DNA of 6,523 nt from Chloroflexota bacterium (GTDB taxonomy: Bacteria; Chloroflexota; UBA11872; VXNJ01), in contig JAPOVO010000398.1 in the NCBI GenBank assembly GCA_026708165.1, forward strand, positions 1-6,523. Reading direction: 5' to 3'. The stretch's first letter is position 1. Each line of letters begins with the position of its first letter. The notes beneath the pieces were generated by a model. That model did no database searches, was not told where the DNA came from, and saw only the letters and a program-made list of their open reading frames with translations. Of the stretch, positions 1 through 6,071 are shown piece after piece. The position numbers were made by a program, and so were the translations under genes.

Positions 1-464
1 GACGGGCCCGCCTGCCGGAGGAAAACCAACTCGCGTTCGTGTGCCCGTCGCTCTACGACACCGCTTCCGCGCCGGACGGCAAGTACGCCGTTTCGGTTTG
101 GGTCGAGTTCGTGCCGATCCGTCCCCACGGCAAGAGTTGGGACGAGTTTCGCGACCAGGCGACCGCGAGCATCGTCAGTCAGATCGAGCGATTCGCTCCT
201 AACTTTGGCCAGACAATCGAGCGCTCATACCTCCATACGCCGCAAGATATCGAGGCAATGGCGGGAATCACCGACGGCAGCATGCACCACCTCGACATGA
301 CCCCCGACCAGATGCTCGCGCTGCGCCCCCTGCGCGAATGCTCCGCATACCGAACCCCGGTGACGGGTCTCTACCTGTGCGGATCCGGCGCTCATCCCGG
401 CGGCGGCGTCTCCGGAATGCCCGGTCACAATGCAGCCGCCGCCGTCATCCAGGACCTCCAATAG
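1..464 (+). CDS. FAD-dependent oxidoreductase, PYROXD2/phytoene-desaturase-like, C-terminal part (5' truncated)
   Basis: This is the C-terminal 153 residues of a flavin amine-oxidase/CrtI-type oxidoreductase. The reading frame is open from base 3 and the N-terminal dinucleotide-binding domain lies outside the window. The diagnostic part is the C-terminal FAD-binding block, GLYLCGSGAHPGGGVSG followed by MPGHNAA and a terminal helix ending in QDLQ, which is the typical end of PYROXD2/CrtI relatives. The preceding GSMHHLDMTPDQMLALRP stretch with its later Y-R-T-P segment is also characteristic of the family. The visible GTG at base 39 is an internal Val codon, not the start, because the frame and family similarity continue upstream (EENQLAFVCPSLYDT). 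The substrate cannot be told; family members oxidise or isomerise carotenoids and other hydrophobic compounds. The gene ends with TAG and converges on the minus-strand cluster with a 33-bp gap, in which I see no convincing terminator hairpin. Confidence 0.9.
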   Translation, partial: RARLPEENQLAFVCPSLYDTASAPDGKYAVSVWVEFVPIRPHGKSWDEFRDQATASIVSQIERFAPNFGQTIERSYLHTPQDIEAMAGITDGSMHHLDMTPDQMLALRPLRECSAYRTPVTGLYLCGSGAHPGGGVSGMPGHNAAAAVIQDLQ

Positions 465-497
465 ACCTGGAAGTCCGCTAACGCTCCCTTCGATCCG

Positions 498-1610
498 CTA
501 CCGAAACCACTCGTAAACCATCCCCAGCGACCGGTCTTCCAGCGGCAGCTTCACCCGCGCCCCTCCCGACCGGTGCGACTCCCGCATGGCTATCTGGATC
601 TCTATCGCGTTTCTCACGCGCCGCCCGCTGACCCGCGGTTCCTCTCCGCTGTCGATGCACTCGATCACGTTGTCTATCGAATACAAGGGCGACCATTCCC
701 CCAGGAAGTCCGGCTCCGGCAGGGAAACCTGCAAGCGCTCAGTTCCCGCGGGGCCTTCGACATCCCGGAATAGCTGGAATCGGTTCCAGTTGAACGTCAG
801 TTCGCCCGTTTCGCCCGTGATCCGCACGAACGGCGCGCCGATCCGTATCGAGCCGTACAGGCCGTCCCGGAATCCGATCATTCCCGACCCCGTAAACTCG
901 CCGTCGCGCATTACCACGTCTTCATTCTCGGCAAAACCCATCACCCACGCGGCCTCGCGGTCGACCAGGTACATCCAGCCGTTGTGTTGGGCGAAAACCG
1001 AGTCCGACTCGAAGCTCAGGACACGCCCTATTTGTCCGTCGTCGATCAACTGCTTCACAGTCCGAAACGCCGGATGCCCCACGCTGATCGGACCGCACGC
1101 CAGCGGCACCCCCGCCTCGCGGCAGACATCCACCATCCGGTCGGCTTCGGCGAGCGTATGCGCCATTGGCTTTTCGGTCAGGATTCCCTTCGCCCCATAC
1201 TCCACCGCTAGCGCCGTCACGTCAGGCCGGTCGTCCGCCCTGGTGCAAACGCACACGAAGTCCAGCCGCTCGTTTCGCAGCATCTCCCGGTAGTCGGTAT
1301 ACAGCGCATCGACGCCGTAACGTTCGCCAAATCCCTCCAGCCGCTCCTCGTTGACCTCGCAGCCTGCCACCAGTTCCGTTCGCGGATGCGCTACAAGTCC
1401 CCCGGCGTGTGAGTTCGTCAGCCCTTCACTGCCCGGATGCGCCGTCGGGGGCGGGTCGCGGTCTGGCCGCAGTTCCGGCATCCCTTTCGGCACGGCGCTC
1501 GGTCCAAGGTTCACCGGCGGCCTGGTCGCCACGTCGTAGAGCCATCCCGTCCAGCCCAGCCCGACGACGCCCGCGCGAAAGACCGTCGAACCGTCCGGAT
1601 TTATGGCCAT
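498..1610 (-). CDS. Gfo/Idh/MocA family NAD(P)-dependent oxidoreductase
   Basis: A 370-residue dehydrogenase-like protein, the last gene of the minus-strand cluster. Residues 14-22 (GVVGLGWTG) form the Rossmann G-x-G-x-x-G loop. Residues 79-84 (ELVAGC) give the second strand, and EKP at 146-148 is the family signature whose Lys normally takes part in catalysis. Helix and strand segments continue through VKQLIDDGQIGRVLSFE, followed by the C-terminal alpha/beta substrate domain. Such enzymes oxidise or reduce a sugar or polyol hydroxyl using NAD(P). Two oddities are visible. A Pro-rich stretch of roughly 40 residues (about 31-72) lies between the first nucleotide-binding unit and the second strand. 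Where many relatives have the catalytic His of an H-x-x-D-like motif, this protein reads YLVD (Tyr214). The ATG start is preceded by AGGAG at 10-nt spacing, inside the end of the upstream gene, whose stop is only 7 nt away, so translational coupling is likely. Family call sure; substrate unknown. Confidence 0.9.
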   Translation of the reverse strand: MAINPDGSTVFRAGVVGLGWTGWLYDVATRPPVNLGPSAVPKGMPELRPDRDPPPTAHPGSEGLTNSHAGGLVAHPRTELVAGCEVNEERLEGFGERYGVDALYTDYREMLRNERLDFVCVCTRADDRPDVTALAVEYGAKGILTEKPMAHTLAEADRMVDVCREAGVPLACGPISVGHPAFRTVKQLIDDGQIGRVLSFESDSVFAQHNGWMYLVDREAAWVMGFAENEDVVMRDGEFTGSGMIGFRDGLYGSIRIGAPFVRITGETGELTFNWNRFQLFRDVEGPAGTERLQVSLPEPDFLGEWSPLYSIDNVIECIDSGEEPRVSGRRVRNAIEIQIAMRESHRSGGARVKLPLEDRSLGMVYEWFR

Positions 1611-1617
1611 CAGCCGA

Positions 1618-2394
1618 TCACTCCTGAGCTACCACGGGGTTGCGCAGCACCCCGACGCCCTCGATTTCGATTTCGACCACGTCGCCCGGTGCCATCGGAC
1701 CTACGCCCGCCGGCGTGCCCGTGTAGATCACGTCGCCCGGGAGCAGGGTGATGGCGTCGCTTATGTACGAAATCAACTGCGGGACGTTGAACAGCAGGTC
1801 CGATGTGTTCGAGTTCTGCCGCTCTTCGCCGTTGAGCCGCGCCTTGACCGCCAGGTTGGAAGGATCGATATCGGTCGTAATCACCGGGCCCATCGGCGCA
1901 AACGTGTCGAATCCCTTGCAGATCAACAGACACCCCATCGCCATCTCGGCCCGCTGGATCGCCCGCGCGCTCACGTCGTTGCCGCAGGTGTACCCGAGTA
2001 CGTAGTCCAGCGCGTCGTCTTCGGAGACGTTTCTCGCCGTCTTCCCGATCACGACCGCCAGCTCGGCCTCGTATTCGACCTCCTCGACGCCAGTCGGATA
2101 CACGATCGGATCGCCATTCCCGATAACCGCCGTGCTCGGCTTGACGAACAGCATCGGGATCTCCGGCGTCGCCATGCCGCTCTCTTCGATGTGCAGCACG
2201 TAGTTCAGCCCGACGCCGATCACCTTGGCCGGATTCGCCACCGGCGCCAGGACCCGCACGTCGCTCAGATTGGCCGCCGCCCCGCCTACTTCAAAGTCTC
2301 CGTACGGGCATCCGTCTATTCCCAGTATCGCGCCATCGTCCTGAAGCGCCCCATACGACGCTTCGCCGCCCATCTCGTATCGAATCAGCTTCAT
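1618..2394 (-). CDS. Fumarylacetoacetate hydrolase (FAH) family protein
   Basis: A 258-residue protein starting at the ATG of MKLIRYE. GGAGAGG lies just upstream at suitable spacing, so I prefer this start over one ten codons earlier (2424) that lacks a comparable site. The full FAH fold is recognisable. GVGLNYVLHIEE (60-71) carries the catalytic-type His68 and Glu71. PMLFVKPSTAVIG follows at 80-92. Y-E-A-E-L (108-112) supplies metal ligands Glu109 and Glu111, and GND at 138-140 supplies the third, Asp140. KGFDTFAPMGP (160-170) has the conserved Lys, and TGTPAGVG (225-232) is the C-terminal signature. Family members use Mg or Mn to hydrolyse, decarboxylate or isomerise 2,4-diketo or 2-keto-3-deoxy acids. 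Length and motifs fit the short FAHD1/YcgM-like branch, which includes diketo-deoxy-sugar-acid hydrolases. The usual S-A-R-D motif reads S-A-R-A here (Ala145). The gene is 51 nt downstream of the DUF6807 gene and is probably coupled to the oxidoreductase gene behind it. Probably cytosolic, as no signal peptide is seen. Confidence 0.92.
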   Translation of the reverse strand: MKLIRYEMGGEASYGALQDDGAILGIDGCPYGDFEVGGAAANLSDVRVLAPVANPAKVIGVGLNYVLHIEESGMATPEIPMLFVKPSTAVIGNGDPIVYPTGVEEVEYEAELAVVIGKTARNVSEDDALDYVLGYTCGNDVSARAIQRAEMAMGCLLICKGFDTFAPMGPVITTDIDPSNLAVKARLNGEERQNSNTSDLLFNVPQLISYISDAITLLPGDVIYTGTPAGVGPMAPGDVVEIEIEGVGVLRNPVVAQE

Positions 2395-2445
2395 ATACAG
2401 ACCTCTCCATCTAGTGGCGGACACCCACTGGGCGCCGCACGATAG

Positions 2446-3381
2446 CTAACCGAGTAGAGCGCTCCGGCTCGCCTCGTATATATCCGCAACTCCCGCCTCT
2501 TCGGCATCGCCGTCGTGGACCACGATCCTGATGCCGTTGTTTATCTCGCCGCCAAACTTGAGGTGCCACGTGTCCTCGTAGATCGGGTTCAGGTTGATGG
2601 TCCCCCAGTCGAATATGTGCCATGGCACGTCGCCCGACGAGGCGAACTTGAACGCCGCGATTCCCGCCCATTTGCCATGCGGGCCGGGTCCCGATCCATC
2701 GATCCAGTCGGCTTTCTTTCCGCTTATCTGCGCCGCTCCGTCTCGACCTTCCGAGTCGCTCGACTTCCCGCCGTCGATTTCGCGAAGCCCCTCCGACAGG
2801 CGGATAGTGAAATAGGCGTGTCGGGTCGGCCCGATGCTCAGCTCCCATTCGGTCGGCACTAGCTTGGACCGGATGTCGATGATGTTCGCCGTTTCGCCGG
2901 GGTATATGTCGATGACGCGGGTCTCCTCCGCAAGATTCCGCCGGTTCGGCGCAGCCCACTCGATAGGCCCCTGCCAGTACAGCGACTGCACGACCCGCAA
3001 ATGGTCCTCGGCTACCTCTGTGCTTTCGGTTGAAGTGGCCAGCACCCGCCCCGGCGTCCGTCCCTGAAACGTGTCGTTTACGTAGAGGTTGTAGTTTCCG
3101 TACTCGGTCAGAGTCGTCATCTCCGGCAGCAGCGGCGGGAAATGACAGTTGACGTGGTCCGACCCCACCGTTATCGAGTTGTGATGCGGATGGTCTCGCG
3201 GCGACTCGTCGGTTACCGCCACGCCTTGAGGCGTCCAGACCGGAAACAGGTAGGCTCGAAACTCCCCCTGCGCCAGCACCGTAATCGGGCGTCCGCGCCA
3301 GCTCACCTTCGTGCGCTGCGCGCGTGGAGTCGCCGAATGCGGCAACGAGATATATTCGGTCTCAACGGAGAAGTTCTCCAA
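2446..3381 (-). CDS. PmoA/DUF6807 family protein (probable TTG start)
   Basis: A 311-residue protein of the family often labelled 'methane oxygenase PmoA' (DUF6807), a misleading name unrelated to particulate methane monooxygenase. The supporting segment is FRAYLFPVWTPQGVAVT followed by the family hallmark D-H-P-H-H at residues 63-67 and a serine-isoleucine strand. Later blocks include RHAYFTIRL, GKWAGIAAFKF and a C-terminal beta-rich part. No signal peptide is seen, so it is probably cytosolic. An open frame extends to another TTG at 3498, giving 350 residues, but the extra 39 residues are rich in Arg, Gly and Ser and look non-coding. GGAGGTGA sits 7 nt before the TTG at 3381 (measured from GGAGG), which makes that the best start. 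Biochemical function is not established; proximity to Gfo/Idh and TIM-barrel genes suggests a role in sugar or glycoside processing. It follows the 310-bp gap of the cluster, so it may start its own transcript. Confidence 0.8.
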   Translation of the reverse strand: MENFSVETEYISLPHSATPRAQRTKVSWRGRPITVLAQGEFRAYLFPVWTPQGVAVTDESPRDHPHHNSITVGSDHVNCHFPPLLPEMTTLTEYGNYNLYVNDTFQGRTPGRVLATSTESTEVAEDHLRVVQSLYWQGPIEWAAPNRRNLAEETRVIDIYPGETANIIDIRSKLVPTEWELSIGPTRHAYFTIRLSEGLREIDGGKSSDSEGRDGAAQISGKKADWIDGSGPGPHGKWAGIAAFKFASSGDVPWHIFDWGTINLNPIYEDTWHLKFGGEINNGIRIVVHDGDAEEAGVADIYEASRSALLG

Positions 3382-3393
3382 GTTCTCACCTCC
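3382..3393 (-). promoter_or_regulatory. Strong ribosome binding site setting a TTG start for the DUF6807 gene
   Basis: Read on the minus strand, GGAGGTGA (3393 down to 3386) stands 7 nt from GGAGG to the TTG at 3381. It is the best match to the 16S anti-Shine-Dalgarno sequence in this stretch. It decides for the short form of the protein against the longer open frame beginning at 3498, where GGAGG is only 3 nt from the TTG, too close to serve it. Confidence 0.6.
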
Positions 3394-3425
3394 GATTCGG
3401 TCAATGCGTGCGCGGCCGGATCCCC

Positions 3426-3494
3426 TCACCTTCCTTCTCGACTCCGATCGGGAATCGTGCGTTTGCTGTGCGCGGCCCTGATCTCGGTTTCCAT
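3426..3494 (-). CDS. Possible 22-residue leader ORF upstream of the DUF6807 gene
   Basis: An ATG at 3494 preceded by GGAGG at 7-nt spacing opens a 22-codon frame, METEIRAAHSKRTIPDRSREGR, ending in TGA at 3426-3428. It lies 44 nt upstream of the preferred DUF6807 start and in a different frame from it. A nine-codon frame (MSTAFDGGT, ATG at 3524, TGA at 3495-3497) ends directly against this ATG. The start signals are good, but the peptide is Arg-rich and resembles no protein I know. It may be a regulatory leader, a remnant of an older N-terminus, or chance. Confidence 0.2.
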   Translation of the reverse strand: METEIRAAHSKRTIPDRSREGR

Positions 3495-3536
3495 TCAAGT
3501 TCCTCCATCAAACGCGGTACTCATCCCGCCAATCAG

Positions 3537-3576
3537 TCCCCTCTCCCCCACGTGGGAGAGGGTTAGGGTGACGGGG
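3537..3576. repeat. Palindromic intergenic repeat with GGGTTAGGGTGA tail
   Basis: CCCTCTCCC (3539-3547) and GGGAGAGGG (3554-3562) form a perfect 9-bp stem around the 6-base loop CCACGT, followed by TTAGGGTGACGGGG. From memory, this pattern of a CCCTCTCCC/GGGAGAGGG hairpin followed by TTAGGGTGAGGGG recurs as an intergenic repeat in many GC-rich bacterial genomes, including Chloroflexota; only one copy is present here, so its repeat status rests on recall. In the minus-strand cluster it could act as a weak terminator, processing site or mRNA stabiliser. There is no T-tract of the kind an intrinsic terminator needs. Confidence 0.55.
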
Positions 3577-3588
3577 CTCCCCGGCCCC
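3573..3588. repeat. Small GC-rich inverted repeat next to the palindromic repeat
   Basis: GGGGC (3573-3577) and GCCCC (3584-3588) pair around a 6-base loop. It abuts the tail of the larger palindrome, so the two could form tandem hairpins in the transcript between the TIM-barrel and DUF6807 genes. The stem is only 5 bp of pure G-C, so chance is possible. Confidence 0.3.
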
Positions 3589-3691
3589 ACCGCGCCGCTG
3601 TTCGCAGTCACCGCCCGCTCCGATCATCATTCCCGTCCTCACGTAGTTGCAGCGAGAGCCGGACGTGCAATCGCATTACAGCAACTCCCTG

Positions 3692-4636
3692 TCAGCCCGT
3701 TTCACCCGCCGCCTTCAGCAAGTCCTTCAGTTTCCCGTAGTTGATCGCCATCGCTTCCTTTTTCGAGCCGCTCGGCGGCGCGAAGTGCGTCGCCACCGCC
3801 AGGACAACGTCGCAGCCATACTCTTTCAGGCTGCGGAAAATCGTCACGTAGTCTACGTCGCCCTCGCCCAGCGGACGGTACTCGAAGTCCAGATTGAAGC
3901 CGTCTCTGACGTGCAAGTCCTTGAGGTGCAGCGAGTTCAGGTAAGGACGTACGTTGTTGAATCCCGTCGTCGCCACGTCGAACTCGCCGCAATTGAAGTT
4001 GTCGGCCGGCCCCCACATCAGCTTGATCCGGCTCGACCCGACCCGCTCGGCTATCTGCCGGAAGTTGGACGTGGTGTTCGTGTAGTTCCAGGGCATCATC
4101 GAAAGCACTACGTTGACATCGTGCTCTTCCCCATGCTCGGCGACAACCGAGAAAATCCTCACCAGCTTCTCCATGTCGACTTCGGCGATCACGCCGCCGC
4201 GCGTGAGCCACCGCATCGGCCAGGTGGGCTTGTCCGCCGAGTATTCGCCCGGCCAGGCAAACGTGTAGATCAACACGTCGCGAACGCCCAGCCGGTTCGC
4301 CAGCTTCATCGTCTTGACAACGTCGTCCATGTCCTTCTGTACGCTCGGCGCGTTCTCGGGAGCGTCGCCGTCTAGTTCGGTCAGGTGGATGAACTTGAAC
4401 GGGCTGCGCGGACTCAACAGCGAAATCTTCAGACCGTGACTCTCGACGCGCCGCCCAATGTCATCCGCCTCCGCCGGAGTCAGGTCCACGAGCTCCGGTC
4501 CGCCCATAAGGTTGTCGAACCAGACGTACTCGGCCCCGATTTCCGCCGCCGCAGCGAGCGCCTCGTCAAACGGCATTCGCAGCTCGTTGAGGAACATGCC
4601 CAGCTTGAACCCGCCGTTATTCACTGAAGCCGTCAT
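3692..4636 (-). CDS. Sugar phosphate isomerase/epimerase-like TIM-barrel protein with altered metal site
   Basis: A 314-residue protein of the xylose-isomerase-like TIM-barrel superfamily (AP endonuclease family 2 fold). I chose the ATG at 4636 because GGGGGAGAG precedes it at good spacing; a TTG six bases upstream would touch that site. The repeated beta-alpha pattern begins with FKLGMFLNELRMPFDEALAA. Near the C-terminus are S-L-H-L-K-D-L (His237, Lys239, Asp240), LGEGDVDY (256-263) and ATHF (282-285), all family landmarks. Relatives usually bind a divalent metal with two Glu, one Asp and one His. By eye those positions read Ser179 (LSMMPW), Gly209 (MWGPADN), His237 and Ala282, so only the His remains. 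The protein may be metal-free, use different chemistry, or be inactive. Probably cytosolic. It follows the aminotransferase by 42 nt and precedes the 310-bp gap. Fold call firm, activity uncertain. Confidence 0.88.
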   Translation of the reverse strand: MTASVNNGGFKLGMFLNELRMPFDEALAAAAEIGAEYVWFDNLMGGPELVDLTPAEADDIGRRVESHGLKISLLSPRSPFKFIHLTELDGDAPENAPSVQKDMDDVVKTMKLANRLGVRDVLIYTFAWPGEYSADKPTWPMRWLTRGGVIAEVDMEKLVRIFSVVAEHGEEHDVNVVLSMMPWNYTNTTSNFRQIAERVGSSRIKLMWGPADNFNCGEFDVATTGFNNVRPYLNSLHLKDLHVRDGFNLDFEYRPLGEGDVDYVTIFRSLKEYGCDVVLAVATHFAPPSGSKKEAMAINYGKLKDLLKAAGETG

Positions 4637-4678
4637 TCGCAACTCTCCCCCATCGTGGCCGCGAGGCCTCGGCTGGCT

Positions 4679-5878
4679 CTAACGTCTGTACGCATCCGTG
4701 ACCTTGGCGACGATCGCGGCCATGTCGTCCACGTCGCGCTCGGTGTATTTCTCCGTGAATCCCCAACGCACCGTCCTCTCCAGGTGAGTCCGCGCGTTGA
4801 CGAGCCGTTCGAGATCGGCTTCCCGATCCGGTAGGAACTTGTGACTGTGCGGGATCAGGTAGTACATGGCGGGCGAGCACATAAGACCTTCCGCCGACAG
4901 AGCCTCGCCCATCTGGCTCGCGTCCACTCGAAACTGCTTTAGATCGAACTGCAACGGGTACAGCCAGTGCAGATGCACTTGCCCCTCTGGGACCTGCGGC
5001 GTTATCACTCCCTCGATGTCCGCGATCTTCGCCGTGAAACGCTCGGCCAGATCGACGCGGCGCTTTAGCTGGTCCGGCAGGATCTTGAGCTGGGCCAGTC
5101 CCACCGCGGACTCCATGTCGCCGAATCGATAGTTGAATCCGATGCCGTTATGCTCCCGTCCGAGCGGCCCCAGGTCGTCCGCGCCCCGGTCGACCGCGAA
5201 CTTCCGAATTGCCGCTATTACGTCCGCATCGTCCGAGATAGCCATGCCGCCGTTGTCGGTCGGCAGCAACTTACCCGCGTCGAACGAGAAGCAGCCGATG
5301 TCACCGACGCCGCCCGCGATCCGGCCCTTGTAGCCCGCCAGCATCGCCTGGCAAACGTCTTCGACGACGAGGATGTCGTGCTGCCGCGCAAGCTCGACGA
5401 TCGGGTCCATGTCGCACATCAGGCCGTAGAAGTGGACCGCGATGATCGCCTACGTTCGCGGTGTGATGACCTCTTCGATCGTTTCCGCCGTAACCAGTCC
5501 CGTGCGAACGTCCACGTCCGCGAACACGGCTTTGGCCCCTTGCATCACGACTCCCGCCACCGAGCCGTAGTCCGAGATGGCCGAGACGATTACCTCGTCC
5601 CCCGGCCCATACCCAAGGCCGCCGATCACCGAGTGAATCGCCGCCGTGCAGTTCGCTACCGCGACGCCGTACTTGGCGCCCGACGCCTCGGCCACCGCCG
5701 TCTCGAACTCGCTTATCAGGTCCAGCGTGAATCCGCTGTCCAGGACCTTGCGCACCATACCCGCCGCTTCGGGCGAAATTATTCGAGGACGAGGCGTCGG
5801 CAGCGGATCATCAGCCGAGCGCACGGGAGCGCCGCCGTCCAGCGCCAGCGAAGTCTTAACAATCTCAGCGGTCGTCAT
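4679..5878 (-). pseudogene. DegT/DnrJ/EryC1/StrS family PLP aminotransferase interrupted by in-frame TAG
   Basis: One continuous 399-position frame with a single internal TAG at codon 143 (5450-5452). The first part has VANCTAAIHSVIGGLG (74-89), matching the family's N/S-G-T-A-A-L phosphate-binding block, then GPGDEVIVSA. The second part has VVEDVCQA (Asp174, Gln177) and CFSFDAGK with the Schiff-base Lys203, then DNGGM. Family members transaminate keto-sugars, usually nucleotide-linked, with Glu or Gln as donor. The sequence around the stop reads VITPRT-stop-AIIAVHFYG; relatives commonly read I-T-P-(R/K)-T-K-A-I-(I/V)-P-V-H, so the stop replaces Lys (AAG to TAG is one base). No frameshift or other damage is visible. 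The ATG at 5878 has GGGAGAGG nearby. Re-initiation at the ATG at 5419 lacks a Shine-Dalgarno site and would omit the N-terminal PLP phosphate-binding block. It is either a recent pseudogene, a base error, or a suppressed stop. Confidence 0.85.
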
Positions 5879-5929
5879 TTTGCCTCTCCCAACCCAACGC
5901 TCGCTTCACGAGCTCCGATTCCCCACTAG

Positions 5930-5958
5930 ATTGTGCTCCCATCGCTGAGCGGAAACAA
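5930..5958 (-). promoter_or_regulatory. Candidate sigma-70-type promoter for the minus-strand cluster
   Basis: On the minus strand TTGTTT (5958-5953) and CACAAT (5935-5930) are separated by exactly 17 bp and lie about 50 bp upstream of the aminotransferase ATG. The match to TTGACA/TATAAT is partial (3 of 6 and 4 of 6), so this is a best guess for where cluster transcription begins. Confidence 0.28.
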
Positions 5959-6024
5959 ACCGGCGGCTTGCGAGTCCCGGGACATCTGCTCGAACGCTGG
6001 CAGCGCGTCGCCAGTGACCCACAT

Positions 6025-6040
6025 CCGCCGCGAACGGCGG
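6025..6040. promoter_or_regulatory. Perfect dyad in the divergent intergenic region (possible operator or 5' UTR hairpin)
   Basis: CCGCCG and CGGCGG pair perfectly around CGAA. The dyad lies 46 bp before the plus-strand TTG start and about 150 bp before the aminotransferase start on the other strand. A shorter inverted repeat (CTGGC at 5997-6001, GCCAG at 6010-6014) lies beside it. Such symmetry suits a regulator site or an mRNA hairpin, but short GC palindromes are frequent in GC-rich DNA. Confidence 0.28.
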
Positions 6041-6071
6041 TTGCCCCCGGAAGGCGATATCCTGCCAATCG

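Larger units (their letters stand above)
3382..3691. other. 310-bp intergenic gap inside the minus-strand cluster
   Basis: This stretch between the TIM-barrel gene stop and the DUF6807 start holds no convincing long gene. From left to right on the plus strand it contains the DUF6807 ribosome binding site, a possible 22-codon leader ORF (3426-3494), a hairpin-forming repeat (3537-3576) and a second small GC hairpin (3573-3588). Bases 3589-3691 show nothing I can interpret. The open frames that cover it on the plus strand overlap the real minus-strand gene and look like shadows. I found no convincing promoter in it. Confidence 0.7.

Noticed and set aside
465..497. Possible bidirectional terminator between the convergent genes
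   Set aside because: No stem of useful length and no T-tract is visible in the 33 bases.
586..1293. Long plus-strand open frame of 235 codons opposite the Gfo/Idh gene
   Set aside because: It is Ser/Arg/Pro-rich low-complexity sequence antisense to a clearly conserved enzyme, as expected of a GC-rich shadow frame.
1603..2445. Plus-strand open frame of 280 codons covering the FAH-family gene
   Set aside because: The translation is rich in Arg, His and Asp with no recognisable motif, while the opposite strand carries complete FAH motifs.
3647..4375. Plus-strand open frame of 242 codons opposite the TIM-barrel gene
   Set aside because: Arg/Val/His-rich shadow without family features; the minus-strand gene has the TIM-barrel landmarks.
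4662..4671. CGAGGCCTCG palindrome between the aminotransferase and TIM-barrel genes
   Set aside because: Ten self-complementary bases with no loop and no T-tract; common by chance in GC-rich DNA and too weak to call a terminator.
5150..5929. Plus-strand open frame of 259 codons opposite the aminotransferase
   Set aside because: It looks antisense and compositionally biased; the minus strand retains the full DegT family pattern apart from one stop.
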